This document shows, piece by piece, positions 17,351-25,410 of a stretch of 43,505 bases of DNA. A model generated the notes under the pieces. That model was not told where the DNA came from, made no database searches, and saw nothing but the letters and a program-made list of their open reading frames with translations. A program made the translations under genes and the position numbers. Origin of the DNA: Chloroflexota bacterium (GTDB lineage Bacteria; Chloroflexota; Limnocylindria; Limnocylindrales; CSP1-4); the NCBI GenBank assembly GCA_005882635.1, contig VBFG01000059.1, positions 1-43,505 on the forward strand. The letters are read 5' to 3'. Numbering within the stretch: the stretch's first letter is position 1; each line of letters starts with the position of its first letter.

Positions 17351-17516
17351 CTGACCCCTCCAAGGTCACTCCCGGCGCGTGCACGACTGTTCTACACCTT
17401 GCCGGTAGGCGTGGGGGACCCGCCAGCGCGGCGGAGGCTGCCTTGGTGCGCGCAGGCACCGAATTTCCAAGGCCGCAAGAGGTCTGACGGGTCGACACAC
17501 CTCGGAATTCCAGGGC

Positions 17517-17565
17517 TTGACGTTGCCCGGTTTCAACATGTATATAGTCACACTATGCATAGTGT
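17517..17565 (+). promoter_or_regulatory. Probable leaderless promoter with self-overlapping palindromic operator (MerR gene)
   Basis: TTGACG (17517-17522), an 18-nt spacer and a TG-extended TATATA (17541-17546) place transcription start close to the ATG at 17555. A 16-bp perfect palindrome ACACTATGCATAGTGT covers 17550-17565, spanning the predicted start point and the first codons. No ribosome site precedes the ATG. This fits a leaderless mRNA repressed by its own product. Confidence 0.6.
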
Positions 17566-18301
17566 CGCTACGAACGTGGCTCGACGCTATCGGGTCGGGG
17601 AGCTGGCCCAAGCAGCCGGCGTGAGCCGGGAGACGATTCACTTCTACCTTCGCGAAGGGCTCCTGCCACCGGCCGAGAAGGTGAACGCCCGCGTGTCGTA
17701 CTTCGACGACGCCCACATCGCTCGCATCCGGCTGATCAAGGCCTTCCAGCAGGCCCACATCCCCCTGGCGAGGATCCGCGAGCAGTTGGCCGGCCTCTCG
17801 AAGCACGGATCGCCGGAAACGCCAGCCGCCGTGGAACGGGCCGTCGCCGTCGTCACCGAGTTCCTGAGCCTCGACGGGGAGGAGCCGCCGTTGTCCGTCG
17901 CCGAGGTCGCGGCGCGGTCCGGGCTGTCCCCGGAGGACGTGGCGAGGCTGGAGGCGCTGGGTGTCCTGCGGCCGCAAGTCGTCGACGGTCAACCCGTGTA
18001 CACGGCCGCGGAGGCCGAGGCGGCCCAAGCGGCTCGGACGATCCTGGAGCAGGGTGTCGGGCTCGAGAAGCTGCGATTCGTCCGCCGCTACACCGAGCTG
18101 GCGGAACAGGAGCTCGCCTTTCTCCTCCATCACCTGATCCGACCGGCCATGGCCGCCGGGCGACGCGAACAGGTGAGCGCAACGCTCGCCAACCGCGGCT
18201 TGCGCGTGCTCGAGGCGTATCTGCGACGTCAGTACCGCCGCGAGACGCTCCTGTTCCAACCCGAGGTCCCGGATGTGCCTGATCCGCTGGCGGGCGCGTG
18301 A
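17555..18301 (+). CDS. MerR-family regulator with second HTH-like domain
   Basis: 248 residues. The N-terminal MerR winged helix is clear (RVGELAQAAGVSRETIHFYL then REGLLPP, wing with ARVSYFD). After a helical segment a second unit of the same shape follows at about 112-160 (LSVAEVAARSGLSPEDVARL, GVLRPQ), then a long helical C-terminal region. Cysteines for metal binding are absent, so a drug or small-molecule effector is more likely. Start ATG 17555 lies inside a palindrome and would be leaderless; GTG 17576 is an alternative. It is 31 nt upstream of the PEP-synthase-like gene on the same strand and probably controls it. Confidence 0.82.
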   Translation: MHSVATNVARRYRVGELAQAAGVSRETIHFYLREGLLPPAEKVNARVSYFDDAHIARIRLIKAFQQAHIPLARIREQLAGLSKHGSPETPAAVERAVAVVTEFLSLDGEEPPLSVAEVAARSGLSPEDVARLEALGVLRPQVVDGQPVYTAAEAEAAQAARTILEQGVGLEKLRFVRRYTELAEQELAFLLHHLIRPAMAAGRREQVSATLANRGLRVLEAYLRRQYRRETLLFQPEVPDVPDPLAGA

Positions 18302-18332
18302 CCGGCCGGCTTGTCGTGATGGGAGGAGAGCG

Positions 18333-20597
18333 ATGCAGACGACAATGAGGCCCGATAACGAGGTCGAGATCCGGATCGTCCCGCTGTCCGAAGCCGGCGG
18401 CCACCTCGATGTCGGCGGCAAGGCCGCACGGCTCGGTGAGCTGATGCGGCGGGGGGAGCACGTCCCGGACGGATTCAGCCTGATCGGCAGCGGCGAGCGG
18501 GCCGTCTCGCTCGCCCTGGAGGCCTATCGACGGATGGGGTCGGACACCCCGGTCGCCGTCCGCTCCTCCGCGTCCGCCGAGGACGGCACCGACGCGAGCT
18601 TCGCCGGCCAGTTCGAGACCGTCCTCGACGTTCGCGGTGAGGAGGCACTCGCCGATGCGATCGCCGTCTGCTGGGAGTCGCTCTGGGGCGAGCGGGTCGC
18701 CGCGTACGTCGAGCGGCGCGGGCTGGAGGGTCACGCTGCCGGCCTGACGATGTCGGTCCTGGTCCAGCGGATGGTCCCGGCGCGGGCAGCCGGCGTCGCC
18801 TTCTCGGCCAACCCACTGACGGGCGCTCGGGACGAGGTCGTGATCCATGCCGTGCGAGGGCTTGGTGACGTGCTCGTGTCCGGCGAAGTCGACCCAGACC
18901 GCTACCGGATGACACCGCGAGGGGAGGTCAACGTCGAACGCTCCGGCGCGGAGAGTCCGCCGATCACCGACGACGAGGCGCGGCAGGTCGCGGCGCTCGT
19001 CCGCCGGATCGCCGCGGCCGAGGGGGTGCCACAGGACGTGGAATGGGCGATCGACCCCGATGGGCTGTGGCTTCTGCAGGCGCGACCGATGACGGCGCTG
19101 CCGCCCGAGGTGAGCTGGCAGAGTCCGATCCCGGGCGCCAAGTGGGCCAAGGATTTCCAGACCGCGGAGTGGCAGACCGAGCCGCCCTCGCCCCTGGGAG
19201 CGACTACGACGTTCGAGGTGATGGCTGTCGCCCGCGAGCGATATCGCGGCTGGCCGCCCATCCCCCGGTCCTACGAGCCCGGCCACCTCCTGATCAACGG
19301 CTGGCTGTACATGCGGGTCGGGGGACCGCTCTGGACGATCCTCGCCAACGCCGTCAGCGCGATGCTCACGCTCGTGACCGTCGGCCTCGACGGCCACCGT
19401 CGGGTCGAGCGGCGGTGGACGCCTCGGCTGGCCGATCTCGACGGACTGTCGCGGGCCCGGCCGGCCGAGATGGACGACGGTGCGCTTCGCCGCCACACGG
19501 ATCGGCTTCTCGACGGGCTCGGCTGGTGGTTCATGGAGATCAGCTTTTTCGCCTCGCTCGTGCGGGTCGGCCAGATGCTCGTCGGCCGCCCCCCCGGCCT
19601 GCCCGATCCGGGCGCACTGTTCCGCGGCAACGACTCGCAGCTGCTCGAGTCCGAGCGCGCGCTGCGCGAGGCGGCGCGCGATCCAGCGGCGATGGCCGGC
19701 TACCTGACGCGCTTCGGCCACATGGTCGAGAGCGCCGACCCCATCCATCCGACGCTCGCCGAGTCGCCGGAGGCCCAACGATGGCAGCTCGCCGCCGCCC
19801 GGGCCGACCGCGAAGGACCGGACGAACGGCTCGTTCGGAACCGTGGCGAGCGAGCAGCGGCCGAGCGAGCGCTCCACTCGATTGGGGGGCCGCGCGGGTT
19901 CTTCGTCCGTCGGGCGACCGCCGCCGGTCAGACGCACGCCGCCCACACGGATGATGCCGTGTTCCATTTCCAACGGATCCTCGCCCTGGTGCGGGCCGCC
20001 TTTCTGGCGCAGGGAAGTCGCCTGGTCGCTGCCGGAGTCCTGGCGAAGCCCGAGGACGTCTTCTACCTCGAGGCGGACGAGCTCTGGACTGCCGAGGGTG
20101 ACCGCCGCGACCTCGTCGAGGCTCGCCGGGCCGAGCGCGAGGGACGGAAGAAGCTGGCACCACCGCCGATGATCCCGCCCGTCAGCGATCCGAGCTGGAC
20201 CCAGGACCGCGCGCTGAAGATGATGCCGCCGGAGATCCGGGCGCAGCTCCTGGAGCGCGGGCTGCAGGTCCGCGACGGGCGACGGGTCGTGGTCGGGTCG
20301 CCCGCCAGCCCTGGTGTAACCCGGGGCATCGCGAGGGTCGTCGCCGGGCCGGACGACTTCGGCCGGTTCCATCCCGGCGAGGTGCTGGTGGCCCATGCGA
20401 CGTCCCCGATCTGGACGCCGCTGCTGGCCATCGCCGCCGCAGCCGTCACCGAGGTCGGCGGCCCCTTCTCACACGCCGCAATCGTCGCCCGCGAATTCGG
20501 GATCCCGTTGGTCGATGGCGCCATCGATGCGACGCGGGTGATCGCCGACGGGACACCGGTGGTCGTGGATGGGACCTCGGGGATGGTGCAGCTGTGA
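18333..20597 (+). CDS. PEP-synthase / rifampin-phosphotransferase-like dikinase
   Basis: 754 residues. The N-terminal part is a PEP/pyruvate-binding ATP-grasp domain (GGKAARLGEL, VAVRSSASAEDGTDASFAGQ, GVAFSANPLTGARDEVV, VEWAIDPDGLWLLQARPM). The C-terminal swivelling domain carries the phosphohistidine in GGPFSHAAIVARE (about His714) and the closing VVDGTSGMV. The central 400 residues replace the usual PEP-binding barrel, as in rifampin phosphotransferase (Rph), so a small-molecule phosphotransferase is more likely than PEP synthase. The stretch between VPDGF and AVRSS is shortened relative to both families. ATG 18333 has GGGAGGAG. With a drug-type MerR regulator upstream, inactivation of an antibiotic is a reasonable guess; the substrate is not known. 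Confidence 0.8.
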   Translation: MQTTMRPDNEVEIRIVPLSEAGGHLDVGGKAARLGELMRRGEHVPDGFSLIGSGERAVSLALEAYRRMGSDTPVAVRSSASAEDGTDASFAGQFETVLDVRGEEALADAIAVCWESLWGERVAAYVERRGLEGHAAGLTMSVLVQRMVPARAAGVAFSANPLTGARDEVVIHAVRGLGDVLVSGEVDPDRYRMTPRGEVNVERSGAESPPITDDEARQVAALVRRIAAAEGVPQDVEWAIDPDGLWLLQARPMTALPPEVSWQSPIPGAKWAKDFQTAEWQTEPPSPLGATTTFEVMAVARERYRGWPPIPRSYEPGHLLINGWLYMRVGGPLWTILANAVSAMLTLVTVGLDGHRRVERRWTPRLADLDGLSRARPAEMDDGALRRHTDRLLDGLGWWFMEISFFASLVRVGQMLVGRPPGLPDPGALFRGNDSQLLESERALREAARDPAAMAGYLTRFGHMVESADPIHPTLAESPEAQRWQLAAARADREGPDERLVRNRGERAAAERALHSIGGPRGFFVRRATAAGQTHAAHTDDAVFHFQRILALVRAAFLAQGSRLVAAGVLAKPEDVFYLEADELWTAEGDRRDLVEARRAEREGRKKLAPPPMIPPVSDPSWTQDRALKMMPPEIRAQLLERGLQVRDGRRVVVGSPASPGVTRGIARVVAGPDDFGRFHPGEVLVAHATSPIWTPLLAIAAAAVTEVGGPFSHAAIVAREFGIPLVDGAIDATRVIADGTPVVVDGTSGMVQL

Positions 20598-20679
20598 TCC
20601 GCGGTCCCAGTGGGCGGCGAAGCAGTCGAGTCCCAACTGCCCTCCAGCTGACGAATGACGGGCACGGCCTCAGCCAAAG

Positions 20680-21192
20680 GTGCAGTCGACTGTGACCTTG
20701 TCCAGGGCGCTCTCGTACGGATCCGAAGTCCATCACGGCGCCTCGCAGTCGCTGGACGTGTCAGGGATCACCGAAGAGATCGACGAGTCCGGTCGATACG
20801 ACTCCCTCCGGCCGCGGATTTTCAGCATGGACCGCCAGACCCGGGCCGACGAGATCCGCCGCATGAGCTCAGCCCCCGAGGTGATGCTCGGCAGTGTCCA
20901 TGCTGTCACGGAGACCGGGTCGCTGCTCGCCGCCTCGATGGGCGGCAGTCAGCTCGGACCGTACGTCAGCGGAGCCGGCCGAGTCATTCTCGTGGTCGGG
21001 ACGCAGAAGATCGTGTCCGACCTCGACGAGGGCCTCCGTCGGATCGAGGAATACAGCTTTCCCCTGGAGGATGCCCGCGCCCAGGCGGCGTACGGTATCC
21101 ACAGCGCGGTCAACAAGGTCCTGATCATTAACCGGGAGATCACGCCAGGGCGCATCACGGTGGTCTTCGTCGACGAGGTCCTCGGGTTCTAG
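20680..21192 (+). pseudogene. LUD-domain protein, N-terminally truncated copy
   Basis: The frame gives 170 residues. From GSEVHHGASQSLDV to the end (VVFVDEVLGF) it matches the intact LUD protein at 27610-28260 almost residue for residue. The first about 60 residues of that protein are gone; in their place the first 13 codons are the antisense of a marR gene end. The junction is at about 20715-20718. LUD (LutC/YkgG, DUF162) proteins are small Rossmann-like units of unknown catalysis, linked to lactate use in some species. Loss of the promoter and N-terminus suggests a broken gene, although a GTG at 20680 could still be used. Confidence 0.75.
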
Positions 21193-21224
21193 CGCGAGCG
21201 AGGAGCACCCAAGGTCGGCCGGGG

Positions 21225-22324
21225 ATGCTTCGTCAGAAGTTCCGCGTCGGGATCATCGGCGTCAACCCAGCCTGGGGTTGGGCAGCCACCGCGCACATCC
21301 CGGCGCTGCGTGCGCTGCCGAACTACGAGATCGGGGCCCTCAGCGCGACGAGCCCCGAAGCCGCGGCGCGGCCGGGGAAGCGTTCGGAGTCGCTGCGGTC
21401 TTCTCGCACCATGATCAGCTGGTCGCCCAGCCCGATATCGACGTCGTCGTGGTCACGGTCAAGGTCCCGCACCACCGAGAGCTGGTCTTCGCGGCGCTGG
21501 CGGCCGGCAAGGCCGTGTACTGCGAATGGCCGCTCGGCCGCAACCTCGAGGAGGCACGAGCTATGGCGGCGCTGGGCGCCGAGCAGGGAGCCCGCACGGT
21601 CGTCGGGCTCCAGGCCCGCCAGGCCCCGGCGATCGAGTTCGTCCAGCAACTGCTGCGGGAGGGATACGTCGGCGAGGTCCTGTCGACGACCATGGTGGGG
21701 CTGTCGGTCCCGGGCGGCGTGGTGGGCCAGCCCAACGCCTACATGCTCGACAAGGCGAACGGGGCTAACGTGCTCACCATCGCCGTCGGCCACAGCCTGG
21801 ACACCCTGAACTACGTGCTGGGCGAGTTCGCCGGCCTGTCGGCTGTGGCGGATCTGCCGCTGATGACGGCACAACAGACTCGCGCGCAGATCGTGAAGAC
21901 GTCTCCCGACCAGATCGCGGTGATCGGCACACTCACATCCGGGGCGACCGCAAGCCTCCACGTCCGCGAGGCCGTAGCCGGTGGCACCGGGTTCCTGTGG
22001 GAGATCAATGGAACCGACGGAACGCTCCGGATCACGGCTGATGCGGCACTGCCAGAGATCTTCCCGTTGACGGTCGCGGGAGCGCGTGGCCGCGCCGAGC
22101 CGGCCGTGCTTGCCATCCCCCCGGAACTGACGGGGAAATGGCCCGCGCTCACCAGCCTGGAGGGAGCACCCGCCTACAACGTCGGGCGTGCCTACGCCGC
22201 GTTCGGAGCCGACATCGATAACGGAACTCGGACGGTCCCGGACTTCGCCGACGCGGTCCGGCGCCACGAAGTCATCGCGGCGATCGAGCGGTCCGCGGCA
22301 TCGGGGGAACGCGTGACGGTGTAG
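21225..22324 (+). pseudogene. Gal80-like Gfo/Idh/MocA oxidoreductase, frameshifted copy
   Basis: Starts at ATG 21225 (FRVGIIGVNPAWGWAATAHI, a GxxG dinucleotide-binding start) and matches the intact paralogue at 29801-30907. Between SPEAA (to about 21365) and GEAFGVAAVF (from 21375) the gene is one base short: 17 nt where the paralogue has 18. The rest continues in another frame to 22324 (VPHHRELVFAAL, ANGANVLTIAVGHSLDTLN, EINGTDGTLRI). Residues expected for the family (EWPLG, GLQARQAP) are otherwise kept. One sequencing error would also explain it, but the neighbouring LUD copy is broken as well, which favours a pseudogene. Confidence 0.8.
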
Positions 22325-22449
22325 CCGGAATGCATCGCGCGAGCGGACCGAGGATGTCGCGAGGGAACCCAACTCGCTCTGCCGATATGTGGCGCATGGC
22401 GGTGCGAGGCCGAGTTGACACGTGGCGGCATGGATTGCACGGTTCATCC

Positions 22450-24447
22450 GTGGAGGCCTCCGACCGCTACCCGCTGGTCCTGTCGCCCTTCGACATCCGC
22501 GGTCGTCGGCTGCGGAATCGCATCGTCTCAACGCCACACGCTACCGGCTGGAGCCGTGACGGGCTGATTGACCGGAGCGAGGTCGACTACCACGTGCGCA
22601 AGTCCGCCGGCGGTTGCGGGCTTGTGATGACATTCGGATCGGCGTCGGTCGACAGGTCGACCGAGGCGTCGTACGGCTCGGTCGCACTCTGGGACGAGCG
22701 CAACGAGCCGGCGCTGTGGGCGCTCGCCGACGGCGTCCACGAGCACGGCGCGCTCGTGATGTCGCAGATGACGCACATGGGCCGGCGCGGCACGTCGGCC
22801 ATCTCGGGCATCCCGCTGCGCGCGCCGTCGGACCTGCCCGAGGGCGTGCATATGGAGGTGCCCGTGCCGCTGGCGACCGACGAGTTGCCGGCGATCGTCG
22901 AGCGCTTCGCGAACGCGGCCCGCCGGCTGGAGCGCTGCGGCCTCGATGGCGCCGAGGTCACGTCGTTCGGCGGGCACCTGATCGAGCAGTTCTTCGACCC
23001 GCGGGTCAACACGCGCACCGACGAGTACGGCGGCTCCCTGGAGAACCGCACCCGGTTCGCGCGCGAGGTACTCGAGGCGGTCCGGGCCACGGTGTCTGAC
23101 ACGTTCATCGTCGGCTTCCGGATGGCCGTTGATCAGTGCCTGACCGGCGGCCTGGGTCCGGACGACATGATCGAGATCGCCCGTAGCGTGGCGTCGACCG
23201 GCGCAGTCGATCTCTTCAGCGTCAGCGGCGGTACGGGCGCGACCCGCCTGGCCACCGCCTTCTTCGTCCCTGGCGACATGCTGCCCGAGGGCGTCTACAA
23301 CGAGCGGGCGATCCGGTTCCGTCAGGAGGTCGGCGTGCCGACGCTGGTCGCGGGTCGGAACGTCGAGCCCGACATGGCGGAGGCAGTCGTCGCGGCAGGG
23401 GTCGAGCTCGTAGCGATGACGCGGGCGTTGATCGCCGACCCGGATCTCCCGCTGAAGATCGCGGATGGCCGTCATCACCGGCCGTGCATCGGGCTCAACG
23501 ATGGCTGCATCGGCCGCTTGTATACGGGCATGCCGATGTACTGCTCGGTCAATCCGGCGATCCGCGATCCGGGGTTGGCCGAAGTCGTGGAGGCCGGGGT
23601 GCCGGTGCGCGTCGTTGTCGTCGGCGGAGGGGTGGCCGGTTTGGAGGCAGCACGGGCGGCGGCTCTTCGGGGCCACCACGTCGTGCTGTTCGAGCGGCGT
23701 ACGGTTCTCGGCGGTCGCGCTCGGTTGGCTGCCCAACGGTCCGGACGTGAACGCTGGTATCGATACATCGACTGGCTGCGCGACGAGGCAGAGGCCACTG
23801 GTGCTGAGATATGGCTGGGCGTTGATGCCGACGCAGACAGGGTCCTTGCCGGGAAGCCCGAGGTGGTCATTGTCGCGACGGGGTCGATCCTCCGACCCGA
23901 GGCACGACTCCCTGGTCCGGTGCCGGTCCTCGACGTCGACGAGCTGCTGGACGATGGACTTGCTGTTCTTCCCGATCCATCGTCCGGTTCCGCGTTGATC
24001 CTCGACGACGACGGCCACCAGCTCGCGCCGACCGCCTCAGAGATGCTGGTCGCGGCCGGATTCGAGGTCGAGATCGCGACAACCCATCCGGCGGTCGGTG
24101 ACCTGATCGACGCGACACAATTGCCGTTCGTCCTGCAGCGACTCGCCCGGGACGGCGTACGGCTTACGCCCAACGTCACCGGCGTCGCCAGCTCAGGGCG
24201 CGCCGTGACGCTCCGTCACCTGTACAGCGAGGCAGACGAGCAACGCGAGCGCATCGCAGTCGTGGTCATCGCTGGCCGCCGGATGGCGCTGTGCGCGCTA
24301 CCCGACCAGCTTGCCGCGGCCGCACCCGGGCTTCCCGTCGTCGTCGTCGGCGATGCGTTGTCGCCAAGGACGCTCCTCGACGCCACCGCCGAGGGCGCCA
24401 GAGCCGGAGCGAACATCGCAGCACCGGCCCATGTCATGGCGAGCTGA
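22450..24447 (+). CDS. OYE-type NADH:flavin oxidoreductase fused to FAD/NAD(P) domain
   Basis: 665 residues from GTG 22450. The first 370 form an old-yellow-enzyme barrel (FDIRGRRLRNRIVSTPHAT, QMTHMGRRG, HLIEQFFDPRVNTRTDEYGG with the catalytic region, VAGRN, ALIADPDLPLKI). A [4Fe-4S]-type segment follows (PCIGLNDGC ... YCSVNP) and then an FAD/NAD(P) Rossmann domain (VRVVVVGGGVAGLEAARAAA). This is the layout of 2,4-dienoyl-CoA reductase and trimethylamine/N-methyl-amino-acid dehydrogenases. Of the usual CxxCxxxC-x(11-12)-C the second Cys is Leu. An ATG at 22330 would extend the N-terminus by 40 unlike residues; no strong ribosome site decides. It lies just after the decayed Gfo/Idh copy. Confidence 0.85.
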   Translation: MEASDRYPLVLSPFDIRGRRLRNRIVSTPHATGWSRDGLIDRSEVDYHVRKSAGGCGLVMTFGSASVDRSTEASYGSVALWDERNEPALWALADGVHEHGALVMSQMTHMGRRGTSAISGIPLRAPSDLPEGVHMEVPVPLATDELPAIVERFANAARRLERCGLDGAEVTSFGGHLIEQFFDPRVNTRTDEYGGSLENRTRFAREVLEAVRATVSDTFIVGFRMAVDQCLTGGLGPDDMIEIARSVASTGAVDLFSVSGGTGATRLATAFFVPGDMLPEGVYNERAIRFRQEVGVPTLVAGRNVEPDMAEAVVAAGVELVAMTRALIADPDLPLKIADGRHHRPCIGLNDGCIGRLYTGMPMYCSVNPAIRDPGLAEVVEAGVPVRVVVVGGGVAGLEAARAAALRGHHVVLFERRTVLGGRARLAAQRSGRERWYRYIDWLRDEAEATGAEIWLGVDADADRVLAGKPEVVIVATGSILRPEARLPGPVPVLDVDELLDDGLAVLPDPSSGSALILDDDGHQLAPTASEMLVAAGFEVEIATTHPAVGDLIDATQLPFVLQRLARDGVRLTPNVTGVASSGRAVTLRHLYSEADEQRERIAVVVIAGRRMALCALPDQLAAAAPGLPVVVVGDALSPRTLLDATAEGARAGANIAAPAHVMAS

Positions 24448-24627
24448 ACTCCGTCGGCCAGGGAAGCCGTCCTCCGGCGAGAGCCCTGACGCCTTCAAGT
24501 CCGGGCGTCTGTTGCCACCAGTTGGCTGCTCTTCGTTGGTTAGCAAGGTCCTCAAGCGGACTCGGTCGTCGCGAAGACCGCGGTAACTCCAGACAGCTGC
24601 TTCTCGTGAGCACGAATGAGGGAGTGG
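24448..24627. other. Non-coding gap before repeat B
   Basis: With repeat B and the promoter region this makes almost 500 bases without a sure gene between the OYE-type gene and the deazaflavin-enzyme gene. I see no conserved frame and no clear terminator in this part; the open frames here read through tRNA-fragment sequence. Confidence 0.5.
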
Positions 24628-24755
24628 AGCCGACGCTCGGATTTGAACCGAGGACCTGCTGCTTACGAACTAGATGGGCCTAAGCGTTGTGGCCGGAGCG
24701 CGGAATCGCGAGCGTACGGCGCTCAGTTAGCAGGTCTTCGTTTCGAGGGAGTTTG
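24611..24755 (-). repeat. tRNA-linked repeat, copy B (tRNA-Thr(CGT) 3' half)
   Basis: On the minus strand 24628-24669 reads as the 3' half of a tRNA: anticodon loop TTCGTAA (CGT), variable AGGTC, perfect T-arm CTCGG-TTCAAAT-CCGAG and acceptor strand CGTCGGC. Repeat cores AGCGTTGTGGC (24683-24693) and CAGTTAGCAGGTCTTC (24724-24739) follow as in copy A; GAGGACCTGCT (24650-24660) and AGCAGGTCTTC (24729-24739) are near-perfect inverted ends. The T-stem differs from the intact tRNA-Thr at 37.8 kb with both strands changed together, so the source was another tRNA gene. Confidence 0.8.
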
Positions 24756-24802
24756 TCGACTTGCGGTCCAGCTTCCGAGGTATGCGCATTGGTCGCAGCC
24801 AT
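24680..24802 (-). CDS. Hypothetical 40-codon ORF within and beside repeat B
   Basis: A complete frame from ATG (24802) to TAG (24680). Its last 20 residues (RNEDLLTERRTLAIPRSGHN) match the C-terminal tail of the ORF in copy A, in the same frame and with the same stop. The upstream half is not shared. No ribosome site is visible. The match may simply reflect the repeated DNA, so translation is doubtful. Confidence 0.2.
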   Translation of the reverse strand: MAATNAHTSEAGPQVDKLPRNEDLLTERRTLAIPRSGHNA

Positions 24803-24854
24803 CGTACCAAGAGGACAGCGATCCCTGTCCCGTTCCGGGATGAGTCAAGCGCAC

Positions 24855-24879
24855 ATCCCGGCACTGGTTGAGCCGGGAT
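24855..24879 (+). repeat. Inverted repeat upstream of the deazaflavin-enzyme promoter
   Basis: ATCCCGGC (24855-24862) / GCCGGGAT (24872-24879), perfect 8 bp with a 9-nt loop, ending 3 nt before the -35 hexamer. No T-run follows on either strand. It could be a weak terminator isolating the downstream promoter or a protein-binding site. Confidence 0.35.
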
Positions 24880-24882
24880 CCC

Positions 24883-24933
24883 TTGACGGCAGATCGTTAG
24901 TATGCTAACGTATAACTCAGTAGTTTGCTAACG
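24883..24933 (+). promoter_or_regulatory. Promoter with tandem operator for the Ddn-like/MarR operon
   Basis: TTGACG (24883-24888), 17-nt spacer and TAACGT (24906-24911). CGTTAG-TATG-CTAACG (24895-24910) is a perfect inverted repeat across the spacer and -10 region; a second, half-perfect copy ending GCTAACG lies at 24918-24933. Position and symmetry suit repression by the MarR protein encoded by the second gene of this operon. Confidence 0.6.
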
Positions 24934-24945
24934 AAGGACCAAGCG

Positions 24946-25410
24946 ATGACCGCTCTTACCCAAGCCGCTCATGTAGAACCCAACCCGTCCGTCGAGCTTC
25001 CGGTGCGACCGCCCCGATTCGGAGGTGTCCTGTGGCGCCTCTCGCGGCGCACGAACGGGTGGGCATTGCCCCTGGCTGGTCGGCGATGGAATCCCATCCT
25101 TGGCCTGGTCATCCATCGGGGACGCCGCTCCGGTCGCCCGTACGCGACACCGGTGGCCGCTCGGCGGGTGGCCGATGGCTTCATCATCCCGCTTGCGTTC
25201 GGCGCGCAGGTCGACTGGCACCGCAACCTCGTCGTCGCTGGTGGAGGCACGATCCGCTGGCGGGGCCGCGACTATGAAGTGGCCGGACCCGAGACCATCG
25301 GCGCCGACGAGGGTCGGGCCGCGTTTGACCCGGTCCAGCGCCTGTTCCTGCGGCTCGCCGGCGTTGACGGCTTCATCCGAGTCCGCGACGCGGCAGTCAC
25401 GACCCGATGA
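24946..25410 (+). CDS. Deazaflavin (F420)-dependent nitroreductase-family protein
   Basis: 154 residues of the Ddn/DUF385 split-barrel family. The characteristic helix-strand start (LWRLSRRTNGWALPLAGRRW), the strand LGLVIHRGRRSGRPYATPV and the segment FGAQVDWHRNLVVAGGGTIRWRG are present. Family members use reduced F420 to reduce nitro-compounds, quinones and other electrophiles. ATG 24946 is chosen because AAGGA lies 7 nt upstream; a TTG at 24925 falls inside the operator. Its stop overlaps the ATG of a MarR regulator, so both are one unit under the tandem-operator promoter. Confidence 0.88.
   Translation: MTALTQAAHVEPNPSVELPVRPPRFGGVLWRLSRRTNGWALPLAGRRWNPILGLVIHRGRRSGRPYATPVAARRVADGFIIPLAFGAQVDWHRNLVVAGGGTIRWRGRDYEVAGPETIGADEGRAAFDPVQRLFLRLAGVDGFIRVRDAAVTTR

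Larger units (their letters stand above)
20612..22330 (+). repeat. Decayed copy of the LUD-Gfo/Idh cluster (paralogous duplication, copy 1)
   Basis: From GGCGGCGAAGCAGTCGAGTC near 20614 to just past the oxidoreductase stop, this segment aligns with 26970-30913. It keeps the end of the F420-reductase-like gene region, the last 15 codons of marR (minus strand, 20670-20714), the LUD gene without its first third, and the Gfo/Idh gene. About 700 bp (marR body, promoter, LUD 5' end) and the whole MFS gene are missing. Divergence is roughly 15-20 percent by eye. Confidence 0.85.

Noticed and set aside
17853-20396. Very long antisense open frame opposite the MerR and dikinase genes
   Set aside because: Low-complexity Arg/Pro/Asp-rich translation with no domain; a typical high-GC shadow of the well-supported plus-strand genes.
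22528-24018. Long antisense frame opposite the OYE-type gene
   Set aside because: Shadow of a clear enzyme gene; composition not protein-like.
9757-24755. Repeats A and B as attL/attR of one integrative element covering 9.8-24.6 kb
   Set aside because: They are in the same orientation, but no integrase, relaxase or phage gene lies between, and the enclosed genes are ordinary metabolic ones; kept only as a repeat family.
24291-24843. Plus-strand frames containing TLGFEPRTCCL and SDLNRGPAAYEL
   Set aside because: These peptides are the known spurious translation of tRNA 3' ends; here they come from the tRNA half in repeat B and do not indicate proteins.
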